Origin: Acidobacteriota bacterium
Lineage (GTDB): Bacteria; Actinomycetota; Acidimicrobiia; Acidimicrobiales; SHLQ01
Direction: 5' to 3'
NCBI GenBank assembly: GCA_022562835.1
Contig: JADFOM010000058.1
Span: 1 to 11,089, forward strand
Length of the DNA stretch: 11,089 nucleotides
The position numbers were made by a program, and so were the translations under genes. The notes beneath the pieces were generated by a model that was given only the letters and a program-made list of their open reading frames with translations, had not been told where the DNA came from and ran no database searches. Below, piece after piece: positions 1 through 7,517 of the stretch. How positions within the stretch are numbered: position 1 is the first letter of the stretch; the number at the start of each line of letters is the position of its first letter.

Positions 1-3000
1 GTGCGGATGCGCTTGTGCCATAGCTCAGCGAGGGCCTCCGCCATCTCGACACCGATGCCGTGAAGAAACAGATAATCCTGGTACCTATCATCCGCAAAGA
101 GCTTGGCAGTCTCCTCCGATACACGGGCGCCCATAGTGACGATGTGGAACGCCGCGTAGTCGATCTGGTCAGACGAAATCGACCGGAAGAAGTCGGCGAT
201 GCACAGATATGGCTCGACGGATTGGCGCGGGTAGGAGAATCGTGCGATCTCCTCACCACGATCGATGTCGGACCAGATGACGAGATCGTTGCCGTCGGAA
301 TTTGCCGGGTAATAGCCGTAGACGACCTGTGGGACGAGTATGTCAGCGGCTCGTGCCGCTGCGAGTTGCTCGCGCAGCATTGGACGTAGACGGTCCTTGA
401 AGGTCCCATCGTTCTCGCCCTTTTCCGGGCGAAACTGCCATTGGTTGCGGAAGATCGCTGTCTCGTTGATGTAGGCAGCGATTTCGTCGAGCGAGATGCC
501 CTTGATGATCTCAGAACCGAGGAAAGGTGGTTTGAAGATCGGATTGTCGAGCGCGACGTCGGGCGACCGCTCGGGAATCGGCTCTGTCGGCTCGGGTTTA
601 GCGCGCCTGGTCTTTAGATCGCGGCCCGTTGGCACTGTGCCGTACTCGGGGTCGTCGTCGCCGCGACGGATTTCGCCGAGGCGCTCCATGACGTTGAGGC
701 CCTCGAAGGCGTCCTTGCCGTAGAACAGACGTCCGTTGTAGACCTCGCGGAGGTCGCGCTCGACATAGCTGCGTGTCAATGCGGCGCCGCCCAACAACAC
801 GGGTATGTCCTGGAGGTTGCGTTCATTGAGCTCCTCGAGGTTGTCGCGCATGATGATCGTCGACTTCACCAAAAGCCCGCTCATCCCGATCGCGTCGGCG
901 GACACCTCGGCTGCCTTGTCGATCATCTCGTTGATGGAGATCTTGATCCCCAGGTTGTGGGTTTCATACCCGTTGTTGGTCAAGATGATGTCCACGAGGT
1001 TCTTGCCGATGTCGTGAACATCACCCTTGACCGTCGCCAGCACGATCTTGCCCTTCGACGTCGAGCTGTCGAGTCGGTCCATGAGCGGCTCGAGGTGCGC
1101 CACGGCCATCTTCATCGTCTCGGCCGACTGAAGTACGAACGGAAGTTGCATCTCGCCTGACGCGAACAGCTCGCCGACGACTTTCATGCCCGCGAGGAGA
1201 ATGTCGTTGATGATGACGAGCGGGCCGGTGCCTTCGCCAAGGGCCTCGTCGAGTTCTTCGATGAGCCCGGTTCGATCTCCGTCGATGATCCGCTGTGAGA
1301 GACGCTTGTCGACGGGCCAGCCGCTGCGGTCCTCGACCACCTTCTTGACGGTGTCGACGTCCTCGAACAGTTCCAACAGTTTGGTGAGCGGGTCATAGTC
1401 GGGGTCGCTGTTGTCGCCGCCTTCGGTGCCACGACGATCCCAGATCAGATCGAGGCACACGTTGCGCTGATCCTCGTCGATCCGGTTGAGTGGCACGATC
1501 TTTCCTGCGTGAACGATTGCGCTGTCGAGCCCGGCTTCGACACATTCGTGGAGGAAGACGCTGTTTATTGCGTGTCGTGCTGCAGGTTTGAGGCCGAATG
1601 AGACATTGGACAGGCCGAGGGTTGTATACACCCCAGGGAGTTCTTCCTTGATGCGTGTGATGGCTTCGATGGTTGCGATGGCGTCGCGTCGCAGATCGGG
1701 GTCGCCGGTGGTGAGCGGGAAGGTCAAGGCATCGAAGATCAGATCCGATGACGACAGGCCGTATTCGTCGACCGCGAGGTCGTGGATTCGGTGCGCTACC
1801 CGCAGCTTCCACTCGACGTCACGGGCCTGGCCCTCTTCGTCGATCACTAGACAGATAACCGCGCATCCGAACGTCTTTGCCAGCGAGAGCACGCGATCGA
1901 TTCTGGTGCCCTTCTCGAACCCGTCTTCGAGGTTGGCACTGTTGAGAACTGAGCGTCCACCGATGTGGTGCAGCCCTGCTTCGAGCACGTTCGGTTCGGT
2001 TGAATCGAGCACGAGTGGAGCGGCGACCTGAGTCGCGAAGCGGCTGGTCAGCTCTGCCATGTCGATCTCTCCGTCACGACCGACGTAATCTGCACAGACG
2101 TCGAGGATGTGTGCGCCTTCCTTGACCTGTTCGTTGGCCACCGAAAGACAGGTGTCCCAGTCGCCCTCGAGCATGGCCTCGCGAAACTTCTTCGATCCGT
2201 TCGCGTTGGTGCGCTCGCCGATCATCAAGAACGAAGTGTCCTGTTTAAACGGGACGAGGCTGTAGATCGACGTTGCTCCGGGTTCAGGTTTCGGATCACG
2301 TTTCGCGGGCACCAGGTCGGCGCAGCGCTCCACGACAGCGGCGAGGTGGTCGACCGTCGTACCGCAACAGCCGCCGATGATGGTGACGCCGAGGTTGGTG
2401 ACGAAGCGTTCGAGATGATCGGCGAGTCCGTCGGGTGTGAGGTCGTAGTGCATCTTGCCGTCCACAACCGAGGGAAGCCCGGCGTTCGGGATGCAGCTGA
2501 TCGGCAGCGTTGACTGATGTGACAGCACCCGCAGGTGCTCGCCCATCTCCTGGGGCCCGGTTGCGCAGTTGAGTCCGAGCGCGGCGGGTCCGAGAGGTTC
2601 GATGGCGGCGATTGCTGCGCCGATCTCGGTACCGGGCAACATACGGCCTGTCATCTCGATCGTGACCTGCGTCTGGATCGGCACCTCGCGACCGGCTTTT
2701 GCCATAGCGGCTCGACACCCGTTCATGGCGGCCTTGATACCGAGCAGATCGAACATCGTCTCGACCAACAGCAGGTCGACGCCACCTTCGAGTAAGGCCG
2801 TGGCCTGCTGTTCGTATGCGTCGCGCAGCTCCGCGTACGTGATCTGCCCGAGCGACGCGAACTTGGTACCCGGACCGATCGAGCCCGCAACCCAGCGGGG
2901 GCGGTCCGGTGTCGCATGGTCATCGGCGACCGATCGGGCCAGCTGCGCGGCCGCGAGATTGATCTCGGTGACCCGTTCGGGGATGTCGTATTCACCCAAT

Positions 3001-3245
3001 GGGATGCTGAATGCTCCGAAGGTGGCCGTTTCGATGATGTCGCAGCCAATCGACAAGAAGTCGTCGTGCATCGCCCTGATGATGTCGGGACGGGTGACGG
3101 CGAGGATCTCGTTGCAGCCTTCCATGTGGTCCCCACCAAATTCATCGGGGCCAAGTTCGAGGGCTTGGACATAGGTACCGAAGGCACCGTCGTAAATTAC
3201 GACGCGCTCGGAAATTGCATCGAGGTATAACTGTGCGCGACTCAT
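1..3245 (-). CDS. metH: Cobalamin-dependent methionine synthase (5-methyltetrahydrofolate-homocysteine methyltransferase), C-terminus cut by window start
   Basis: MetH transfers a methyl group from 5-methyltetrahydrofolate to homocysteine through bound cobalamin, giving methionine in the cytoplasm. I translated 1081 codons with no stop. The domain order is that of full-length MetH. The homocysteine domain (about 1-320) has zinc ligands Cys227 (GLNCATG) and Cys293/Cys294 (GGCCGTT). The pterin domain (about 335-600) starts at FLMIGERTNANG. The cobalamin cap lies at about 630-725. The cobalamin Rossmann domain has GDVHDIGKN with cobalt ligand His744. The AdoMet reactivation domain runs from about 920 and contains VVYGYYPANSDGND. 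E. coli MetH is 1227 residues, so roughly 100-120 residues, including the AdoMet-binding RxxxGYP motif, lie outside the window. The ATG at 3243-3245 is preceded by GGAG about 7 bases upstream (3251-3254). It lies downstream of the Bax-inhibitor gene on the same strand but 277 bases away, so it probably has its own promoter and leader. Confidence 0.97.
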   Translation of the reverse strand, partial: MSRAQLYLDAISERVVIYDGAFGTYVQALELGPDEFGGDHMEGCNEILAVTRPDIIRAMHDDFLSIGCDIIETATFGAFSIPLGEYDIPERVTEINLAAAQLARSVADDHATPDRPRWVAGSIGPGTKFASLGQITYAELRDAYEQQATALLEGGVDLLLVETMFDLLGIKAAMNGCRAAMAKAGREVPIQTQVTIEMTGRMLPGTEIGAAIAAIEPLGPAALGLNCATGPQEMGEHLRVLSHQSTLPISCIPNAGLPSVVDGKMHYDLTPDGLADHLERFVTNLGVTIIGGCCGTTVDHLAAVVERCADLVPAKRDPKPEPGATSIYSLVPFKQDTSFLMIGERTNANGSKKFREAMLEGDWDTCLSVANEQVKEGAHILDVCADYVGRDGEIDMAELTSRFATQVAAPLVLDSTEPNVLEAGLHHIGGRSVLNSANLEDGFEKGTRIDRVLSLAKTFGCAVICLVIDEEGQARDVEWKLRVAHRIHDLAVDEYGLSSSDLIFDALTFPLTTGDPDLRRDAIATIEAITRIKEELPGVYTTLGLSNVSFGLKPAARHAINSVFLHECVEAGLDSAIVHAGKIVPLNRIDEDQRNVCLDLIWDRRGTEGGDNSDPDYDPLTKLLELFEDVDTVKKVVEDRSGWPVDKRLSQRIIDGDRTGLIEELDEALGEGTGPLVIINDILLAGMKVVGELFASGEMQLPFVLQSAETMKMAVAHLEPLMDRLDSSTSKGKIVLATVKGDVHDIGKNLVDIILTNNGYETHNLGIKISINEMIDKAAEVSADAIGMSGLLVKSTIIMRDNLEELNERNLQDIPVLLGGAALTRSYVERDLREVYNGRLFYGKDAFEGLNVMERLGEIRRGDDDPEYGTVPTGRDLKTRRAKPEPTEPIPERSPDVALDNPIFKPPFLGSEIIKGISLDEIAAYINETAIFRNQWQFRPEKGENDGTFKDRLRPMLREQLAAARAADILVPQVVYGYYPANSDGNDLVIWSDIDRGEEIARFSYPRQSVEPYLCIADFFRSISSDQIDYAAFHIVTMGARVSEETAKLFADDRYQDYLFLHGIGVEMAEALAELWHKRIR

Positions 3246-3396
3246 CTGATTCTCCGGGGCTCACTCGTGAGTGTGCTCGGGCCGTGCGATCGTGCAGTCG
3301 CCGTGCCAGGTGTGAGCCCCGACCCTTCAGGGTCGAGGCCGAAGCTCCAGCCTACCAGCCGTCTTATCTCGCTGTCTCGCAGAATATTGGGTAGGC
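3246..3396 (-). promoter_or_regulatory. Structured 5' leader of metH, candidate cis-regulatory RNA
   Basis: Read on the minus strand, this leader contains four helices. GCCTACC (3390-3396) can pair with GGTAGGC (3350-3356). A cUUCGg-capped hairpin of GAGC with GCCTC (one bulge) follows at about 3336-3348. GACCC-TGAA-GGGTC forms a hairpin at 3321-3334. Then GGGGCTCAC (3312-3320) is perfectly complementary to GTGAGCCCC (3256-3264), which abuts the GGAG ribosome binding site. GTGAG at 3260-3264 can alternatively pair locally with CTCAC at 3267-3271. The complementarity is seen directly; regulation is inferred. By eye I do not recognise the SAM, SAH, THF or cobalamin riboswitch consensus. A simple stable leader or an upstream terminator are alternatives. 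Confidence 0.4.
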
Positions 3397-3439
3397 CCGA
3401 TCCGGCCCCGCAATCCCCGGGCGGTCAAATGCACTCGAT

Positions 3440-3518
3440 GTTTCGCCGAAGGCGAAACTCGTCGGAACCCGCAGGGTTCCCGCGTATGAGCGACACGAAG
3501 TGTCGTGAACTAGCAGCG
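3440..3518 (-). repeat. Hairpin-rich intergenic repeat, copy A, downstream of the Bax-inhibitor gene
   Basis: Just past the stop of the minus-strand Bax-inhibitor gene there are three perfect stem-loops with 3-base loops: an 8-bp stem at 3440-3458 (GTTTCGCC/GGCGAAAC), a 7-bp stem at 3464-3480 (GGAACCC/GGGTTCC) and a 6-bp stem at 3491-3505 (CGACAC/GTGTCG). Two modules of this segment reappear in the same order and orientation after livF. Module 1 (3476-3518) matches 8256-8299 at about 34 of 44 hand-aligned columns. Module 2 (3456-3481) matches 8362-8387 at about 23 of 26. It may also end transcription or protect the 3' end of the upstream mRNA; no strong T-run follows. Confidence 0.6.
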
Positions 3519-3522
3519 AGTA

Positions 3523-4317
3523 CTAGCGAAGCTTGCTTAGAAGACGGAGCATCTCGAAGTAGAGCCAGATAAGTGTCACCAGAAGGCCAAGCGCTGCGCT
3601 CCACTCGATCGGTTTTGGAGCGCTCTGTTGTTCGGCGCGTTCGATGAAATCGAAGTCGACGAGCAGGTTGAACGAAGCGAGGGCGATGATGGCAAGGCTG
3701 AGGAGAATCCCGACCGGTCCCGATTCGTGCAGGTATGGCACCTCGAAGTTGGTGCCGAACAGATTCATTATCACCTGGAACAGGTAAACGAGCATCAACC
3801 CGCCGGTGGCGATCATGACTCCCTTGCGGATCTTGGGGGTGATTCGGAACGCTCTGCTTAGGTGCAGGGCAAGCATCGACACGAACACGCCGATGGTGGC
3901 GAGCACCGCCTGCAACACGATCCCGTCGTACTGGATCTCGTAGACATGAGAGATCGCACCGACGATTAGCCCCTGAACGACGGCGTAGGCGGGGGCTAGA
4001 AACTTGGCGAGGTGAGGCATCTTGTACGACGCGAACACCAACGCGACACCACCGAGTACGGCCAACAAAATCCAACCCGGGAAGTCCACAGGCTCGAACT
4101 CAACGGGTGCCTCGACGGTGTTCCAGCCGACGACTCCCGCGGCGAGCACGATCGTGATCAGCAGGAGCGACTTGGTGATGACACCCTCGATCGTCAGTTG
4201 CCCACCGGTGTCGAGGGGTCCGGCGGGAACGACGGACCCCTCAGGAGGTGATGGCAGCGTCGACGTTGCCATCTGTGCGTTGAGGTGCTTGTCCTGAAGG
4301 ATCGGGTTTGAGCTCAC
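3523..4317 (-). CDS. Bax inhibitor-1/YccA-family membrane protein
   Basis: This is a 264-residue integral membrane protein of the bacterial Bax inhibitor-1-like group common in actinobacteria. Family members are thought to be ion (calcium) leak channels or modulators of membrane proteolysis, but the role here is unknown. A short polar N-terminus is followed by seven hydrophobic segments at about 50-66, 80-97, 107-125, 132-153, 165-187, 200-220 and 238-260. The acidic stretch LVDFDFIERAE (about 219-229) before the last helix and the ending WLYFEMLRLL are typical of the family. I chose the GTG at 4315-4317 because relatives begin with a similar SSNP motif. The frame is open to an ATG at 4449, but the 44 extra residues look unlike the family. 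No good ribosome binding site precedes the GTG. A GATACT box 6 bases upstream would fit a leaderless message. The gene is divergent from livH. Confidence 0.85.
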   Translation of the reverse strand: MSSNPILQDKHLNAQMATSTLPSPPEGSVVPAGPLDTGGQLTIEGVITKSLLLITIVLAAGVVGWNTVEAPVEFEPVDFPGWILLAVLGGVALVFASYKMPHLAKFLAPAYAVVQGLIVGAISHVYEIQYDGIVLQAVLATIGVFVSMLALHLSRAFRITPKIRKGVMIATGGLMLVYLFQVIMNLFGTNFEVPYLHESGPVGILLSLAIIALASFNLLVDFDFIERAEQQSAPKPIEWSAALGLLVTLIWLYFEMLRLLSKLR

Positions 4318-4457
4318 CGATCCAGTATCGCAGCTGCTCTCATGAACTTGCTGCAATGGAAGGTTGTGAATGACCGTTACTGCGGGAGATTGCAGAAGAA
4401 TTGCGGAGGTCCGTCTGATTCGGAAGTCCGCGGCGGCGGCGCATAGCATGACCGACC
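4318..4457. promoter_or_regulatory. Divergent control region between the Bax-inhibitor gene and livH
   Basis: These 140 bases separate two divergently transcribed genes and must hold both promoters. On the plus strand, TAGCAT at 4444-4449 fits the actinobacterial TAnnnT -10 pattern and lies 8 bases before the TTG start of livH, where a transcript would begin at or next to the start codon. On the minus strand, GATACT lies 6 bases before the GTG of the Bax-inhibitor gene. Neither gene has a clear Shine-Dalgarno sequence, which suits leaderless transcripts. I see no convincing -35 box or operator palindrome. Confidence 0.35.
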
Positions 4458-5732
4458 TTGAGGCGCGCCCTGCTAATCCTTACAACTGCGGTGATTGGAC
4501 TCATCGCTCTCAGCGCGCCCGCCCACGCACAGGCTGAGACCGTAGGTGGCACGATTCAGGTCGCCGAAGGCGCGGAGCGCACACCGATCGCCGGGGTCGT
4601 GATCGACATCAGCCTCGATGGCGAAGACATCGGCACGGGTACGTCCGATGACACCGGCATCTGGGCGGTGGATGTGCCTGGCCCCGGCACTTATCAAGCT
4701 GAGCTTGATGTCGAGTCGCTTCCCGACGGGGTTGCACCGACCGATCCGGATAGCACTTTGCTCGACTCAGTCATCGTGCGTGCCGGACAGAACAAAGTCA
4801 TTGCCTTTCGGCTAGGGGAGGGCAGTGTTGCAGCGGCCAACCGCTATAAGCAGCTCGGGAACCTGTTCATCCTCGGACTCAAGCTCGGAGCGATCATTGC
4901 ACTCTCCGCCGTCGGTCTCTCGTTGATCTACGGCGTGACCGGACTGATCAACTTTGCACACGGTGAACTCCTTACGTTCGGTGCGCTGATGCTCTATTTC
5001 TTTCATGTCTCCGGTGGCGGTCCGGGCTGGCCGTTGTTGCTGGCAGCCATACCAGCGGTGATCCTAGGTGGACTCTTCGGTGGTGCCCAGGACCGGCTGC
5101 TTTGGCGGCCGCTGCGAAAGCGCCGTATCGGCAACATCGCGATGATGGTCGTGTCCATCGGACTTGCCCTGGCGCTTCGAAACTTTTTCCTGATCATCTT
5201 CGATGGCCAGCCGAGGTCCCTTCGCGACTTCGCGATACAAGACACCGTCGACATCTTGGGTATACCCGTGGTGCCAAAGACGTTGGTGATCATCGGAGCA
5301 TCGCTGGTGATCCTCACCTGTGTTGGTCTGTTTCTTCAAAAAACCAAGACTGGCATTGCGGTACGTGCAATCGCTGACAACAAGGACCTCGCCGAGTCTT
5401 CCGGTATCGACGTGCAAAGCGTCATTCTGTCCACCTGGATTCTCGGCGCTGGTCTTGCCGCTCTCAGCGGCGTCTTCTTCGGTGTCTCCGAATCCGTGCA
5501 GTACAACATGGGGTTCCGCCTATTGCTGTTGACGTTCGCGGCGACCGTGCTCGGCGGACTCGGTACCGCGTACGGAGCGATGCTCGGCGGGTTCGTGATC
5601 GGCATCGCCATCGAGATGAGCACGTACTGGATCGATACCGAGCTCAAGAATGCGCTCGCGCTAGGGCTCCTGATAGTGATGTTGTTGTTTCGTCCCCAGG
5701 GACTACTCGGCCGAAAGGAGCGTCTGGGCTAA
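4458..5732 (+). CDS. livH: Branched-chain amino acid ABC transporter permease LivH with an extra N-terminal exported domain
   Basis: LivH is one of the two membrane subunits of the HAAT-family importer. This protein is 424 residues, against about 300 for ordinary LivH. Residues 1-26 form a signal peptide (RR, hydrophobic core, AHAQA cleavage region). Residues about 27-120 look like a carboxypeptidase-regulatory or CnaB-like beta sandwich: GGTIQV, PIAGVVIDISLDG, TSDDTGIWAVDVPGPGTYQ. The permease starts near 131 and carries the family motif YGVTGLINFAHGE (158-170), ending in LLFRPQGLLGRKERLG. The start is TTG at 4458. An in-frame TGA lies directly upstream, and the next usable codon (GTG 4491) would lose the charged signal-peptide start. 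No Shine-Dalgarno is seen. It is the first gene of livHMGF, and its TAA overlaps the livM ATG by one base. Confidence 0.93.
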   Translation: MRRALLILTTAVIGLIALSAPAHAQAETVGGTIQVAEGAERTPIAGVVIDISLDGEDIGTGTSDDTGIWAVDVPGPGTYQAELDVESLPDGVAPTDPDSTLLDSVIVRAGQNKVIAFRLGEGSVAAANRYKQLGNLFILGLKLGAIIALSAVGLSLIYGVTGLINFAHGELLTFGALMLYFFHVSGGGPGWPLLLAAIPAVILGGLFGGAQDRLLWRPLRKRRIGNIAMMVVSIGLALALRNFFLIIFDGQPRSLRDFAIQDTVDILGIPVVPKTLVIIGASLVILTCVGLFLQKTKTGIAVRAIADNKDLAESSGIDVQSVILSTWILGAGLAALSGVFFGVSESVQYNMGFRLLLLTFAATVLGGLGTAYGAMLGGFVIGIAIEMSTYWIDTELKNALALGLLIVMLLFRPQGLLGRKERLG

Positions 5733-6721
5733 TGGATTGGACCGAGATCCTCATCGATGCCGCGACCGCCTCGATTGGCCCGGTCGCGGCGGCGTACGCG
5801 CTAGCTGCAATCGGACTTAATCTTCAGTTCGGCTATTCAGGTCTGCTGAACTTCGGACAGGCCGGTTTCATGCTCGTCGGCGGCTATGGCGCAGCGATCA
5901 CCGTCGAACATGGAGGCTCGTTCTGGCTCGGCATCCTTGTCGGCATCGCAGCGTCGGTGGTGTTGGGTCTCATACTCGGAGGCCCGACGCTGCGACTACG
6001 CGCCGACTACCTTGCGATCGTTACGATCTCAGCGGCCGAGATTCTTCGCCTGATCGTGCGATCGGGTTGGGCAGAGCCACTGACAAACGGTGTGTTCGGG
6101 ATCCAGGGCTTTGCCAATCCATTCTTTGACCTCAACCCATTGGCCACGGCCGGGCGGTACGGCTGGGGTGATTTCACATTCCAGGGACGTCAACTCTGGG
6201 TGATGATCGTGGGCTGGTCGCTGGTCGGTCTTGCCACATTGTTGCTGTGGAAGCTCATCGCCTCGCCGTGGGGCAGGGCGATCCGAGCCATTCGCGAGGA
6301 TGAGGATGCGGCGCGCGCCCTTGGTAAGAACGTGTTTGGCTACAAGCTCCAGTCGCTGATACTCGGCGGTGCGCTCGGTGGGGCAGCCGGAATGCTCCTA
6401 GCGGTGGAGCAACAAAACATCGTGTCTGACAGCTTCTTGCCGCAGCTCACATTCTTCTTGTATGTCATCGTGATCCTCGGCGGCGCAGGCACGATCCTCG
6501 GTCCAATCTTTGGCGCGATCGTGTTCCGGTTTCTGTTTCAGTTCTTCGACGGGTTCATGGCTCAATCACAGGCAGAAGGTTGGTATGGCGACCTGCTCGA
6601 CGCGACCGATGCGCAGCAGATCAAGCTCGTGCTGGTCGGCGCTGGACTGATGGCGCTCATGGTTTTCCGGCCTCAGGGTGCGTTCGGAAATCGGGAGGAA
6701 CTTCTTATCGATGACAACTAA
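5732..6721 (+). CDS. livM: Branched-chain amino acid ABC transporter permease LivM
   Basis: This is the second permease subunit of the importer, 329 residues and mostly hydrophobic helices. The family signature is visible near the N-terminus (GLNLQFGYSGLLNFGQAGF, 28-46). The cytoplasmic coupling loop that docks on the ATPases is visible at about 184-206 (IRAIREDEDAARALGKN). The C-terminus ends with MVFRPQGAFGNREE, as in other LivM proteins. The ATG at 5732 overlaps the livH stop by one base (TAATG), and AAAGGAG at 5714-5720 supplies a ribosome binding site, so translation is likely coupled to livH. It overlaps livG by 11 bases. Length and motifs are normal, with no sign of decay. Substrate cannot be read from the permease alone. 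Confidence 0.96.
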   Translation: MDWTEILIDAATASIGPVAAAYALAAIGLNLQFGYSGLLNFGQAGFMLVGGYGAAITVEHGGSFWLGILVGIAASVVLGLILGGPTLRLRADYLAIVTISAAEILRLIVRSGWAEPLTNGVFGIQGFANPFFDLNPLATAGRYGWGDFTFQGRQLWVMIVGWSLVGLATLLLWKLIASPWGRAIRAIREDEDAARALGKNVFGYKLQSLILGGALGGAAGMLLAVEQQNIVSDSFLPQLTFFLYVIVILGGAGTILGPIFGAIVFRFLFQFFDGFMAQSQAEGWYGDLLDATDAQQIKLVLVGAGLMALMVFRPQGAFGNREELLIDDN

Positions 6722-7517
6722 CACGATCGCGGCCGAACCAGGCGTCGCGAAACCTGACCCAATTCTTGTTGTCGATGGCCTGCAGCGAACCTTTGGCGGA
6801 CTGCATGCAGTCGACGTCGACCACCTCGAGATCCAGCGCAACACGATCACCTCGCTGATCGGTCCAAATGGTGCCGGCAAGACCACATTGTTCAACCTCC
6901 TAACCGGTTTTGATGAGGTCGATGCAGGGACGTTCTCGCTGAACGGGGAAAGTTTGGTCGGTGTACCGTCGTATCGAGTGGCGAGGCGCGGAATGGTGCG
7001 CACCTTCCAGTTGACGAAATCGCTCGGACGGTTGACCGTGCTCGAAAACATGATGTTTGGTGCGCCCGACAATCCCGGTGAATCGCTCAGCGGCGCCATG
7101 TTCCGGCGTTGGCGCAGCGCAGAGGCCGACATCGAGGCTCGTTCGCGAGAGCTGCTCGAGCGCTTCGGAATGGATCACATGTCGAGCGAATACGCCGGCT
7201 CGCTCTCGGGCGGGCAGCGCAAGCTCCTGGAGATGGCGCGTTCGCTCATGGTCGAGCCCGACATTGTGATGCTCGACGAGCCCATGGCCGGGGTCAATCC
7301 CGTCCTAACGCAATCGTTGCTCGAACACATCAAGGCGCTGCGCGACGACGGGCGCACGGTCGTGTTCGTCGAACACGACATGGATGTTGTGCAAGAGATC
7401 AGCGACTGGGTGATCGTGCTCGCCGAGGGGCAAGTAATCGCCGAAGGTCGACCCGAACAGATCGCGTCCAATCCCATCGTTATCGACGCCTACCTCGGGA
7501 CCCAGTCCAATGGGTGA
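6711..7517 (+). CDS. livG: Branched-chain amino acid ABC transporter ATP-binding protein LivG
   Basis: This is one of two ATPases that power import, 268 residues. Walker A is GPNGAGKTT (51-59), the ABC signature is LSGGQ (165-169), Walker B is DIVMLDEP (184-191) with catalytic Glu190, and the switch histidine is His222 in VEHDMDV. The C-terminal tail (GQVIAEGRPEQIASNP... DAYLGT) is the extension characteristic of LivG-type ATPases. I chose the ATG at 6711 because GGGAGGA lies 11 bases upstream (6693-6699). An upstream in-frame GTG at 6678 would add 11 residues unlike the family. It overlaps livM by 11 bases and livF by 8 bases, which fits translational coupling. All catalytic motifs are intact. 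Confidence 0.96.
   Translation: MTTNTIAAEPGVAKPDPILVVDGLQRTFGGLHAVDVDHLEIQRNTITSLIGPNGAGKTTLFNLLTGFDEVDAGTFSLNGESLVGVPSYRVARRGMVRTFQLTKSLGRLTVLENMMFGAPDNPGESLSGAMFRRWRSAEADIEARSRELLERFGMDHMSSEYAGSLSGGQRKLLEMARSLMVEPDIVMLDEPMAGVNPVLTQSLLEHIKALRDDGRTVVFVEHDMDVVQEISDWVIVLAEGQVIAEGRPEQIASNPIVIDAYLGTQSNG

Noticed and set aside
2569..3174. Long plus-strand open frame of about 200 codons opposite metH
   Set aside because: It is antisense to the homocysteine domain of metH, whose frame is intact and strongly conserved. Its translation is rich in Ser, Pro and Arg and resembles no family. High GC content opens such frames by chance.
3425..4075. Minus-strand open frame of 216 codons overlapping the Bax-inhibitor gene
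   Set aside because: It is out of frame with the clear seven-helix protein and reads as an Arg-rich sequence with no motif. It also runs through the hairpin repeat.
4318..4449. Upstream ATG giving the Bax-inhibitor protein 44 more residues
   Set aside because: The extra residues are unlike the family, and SSNP right after the GTG at 4317 matches the usual start of relatives.
4448..4540. ATG at 4448 as a start for livH or for a small leader peptide
   Set aside because: It is in a different frame from livH and reaches a stop after about 30 codons with no ribosome binding site.
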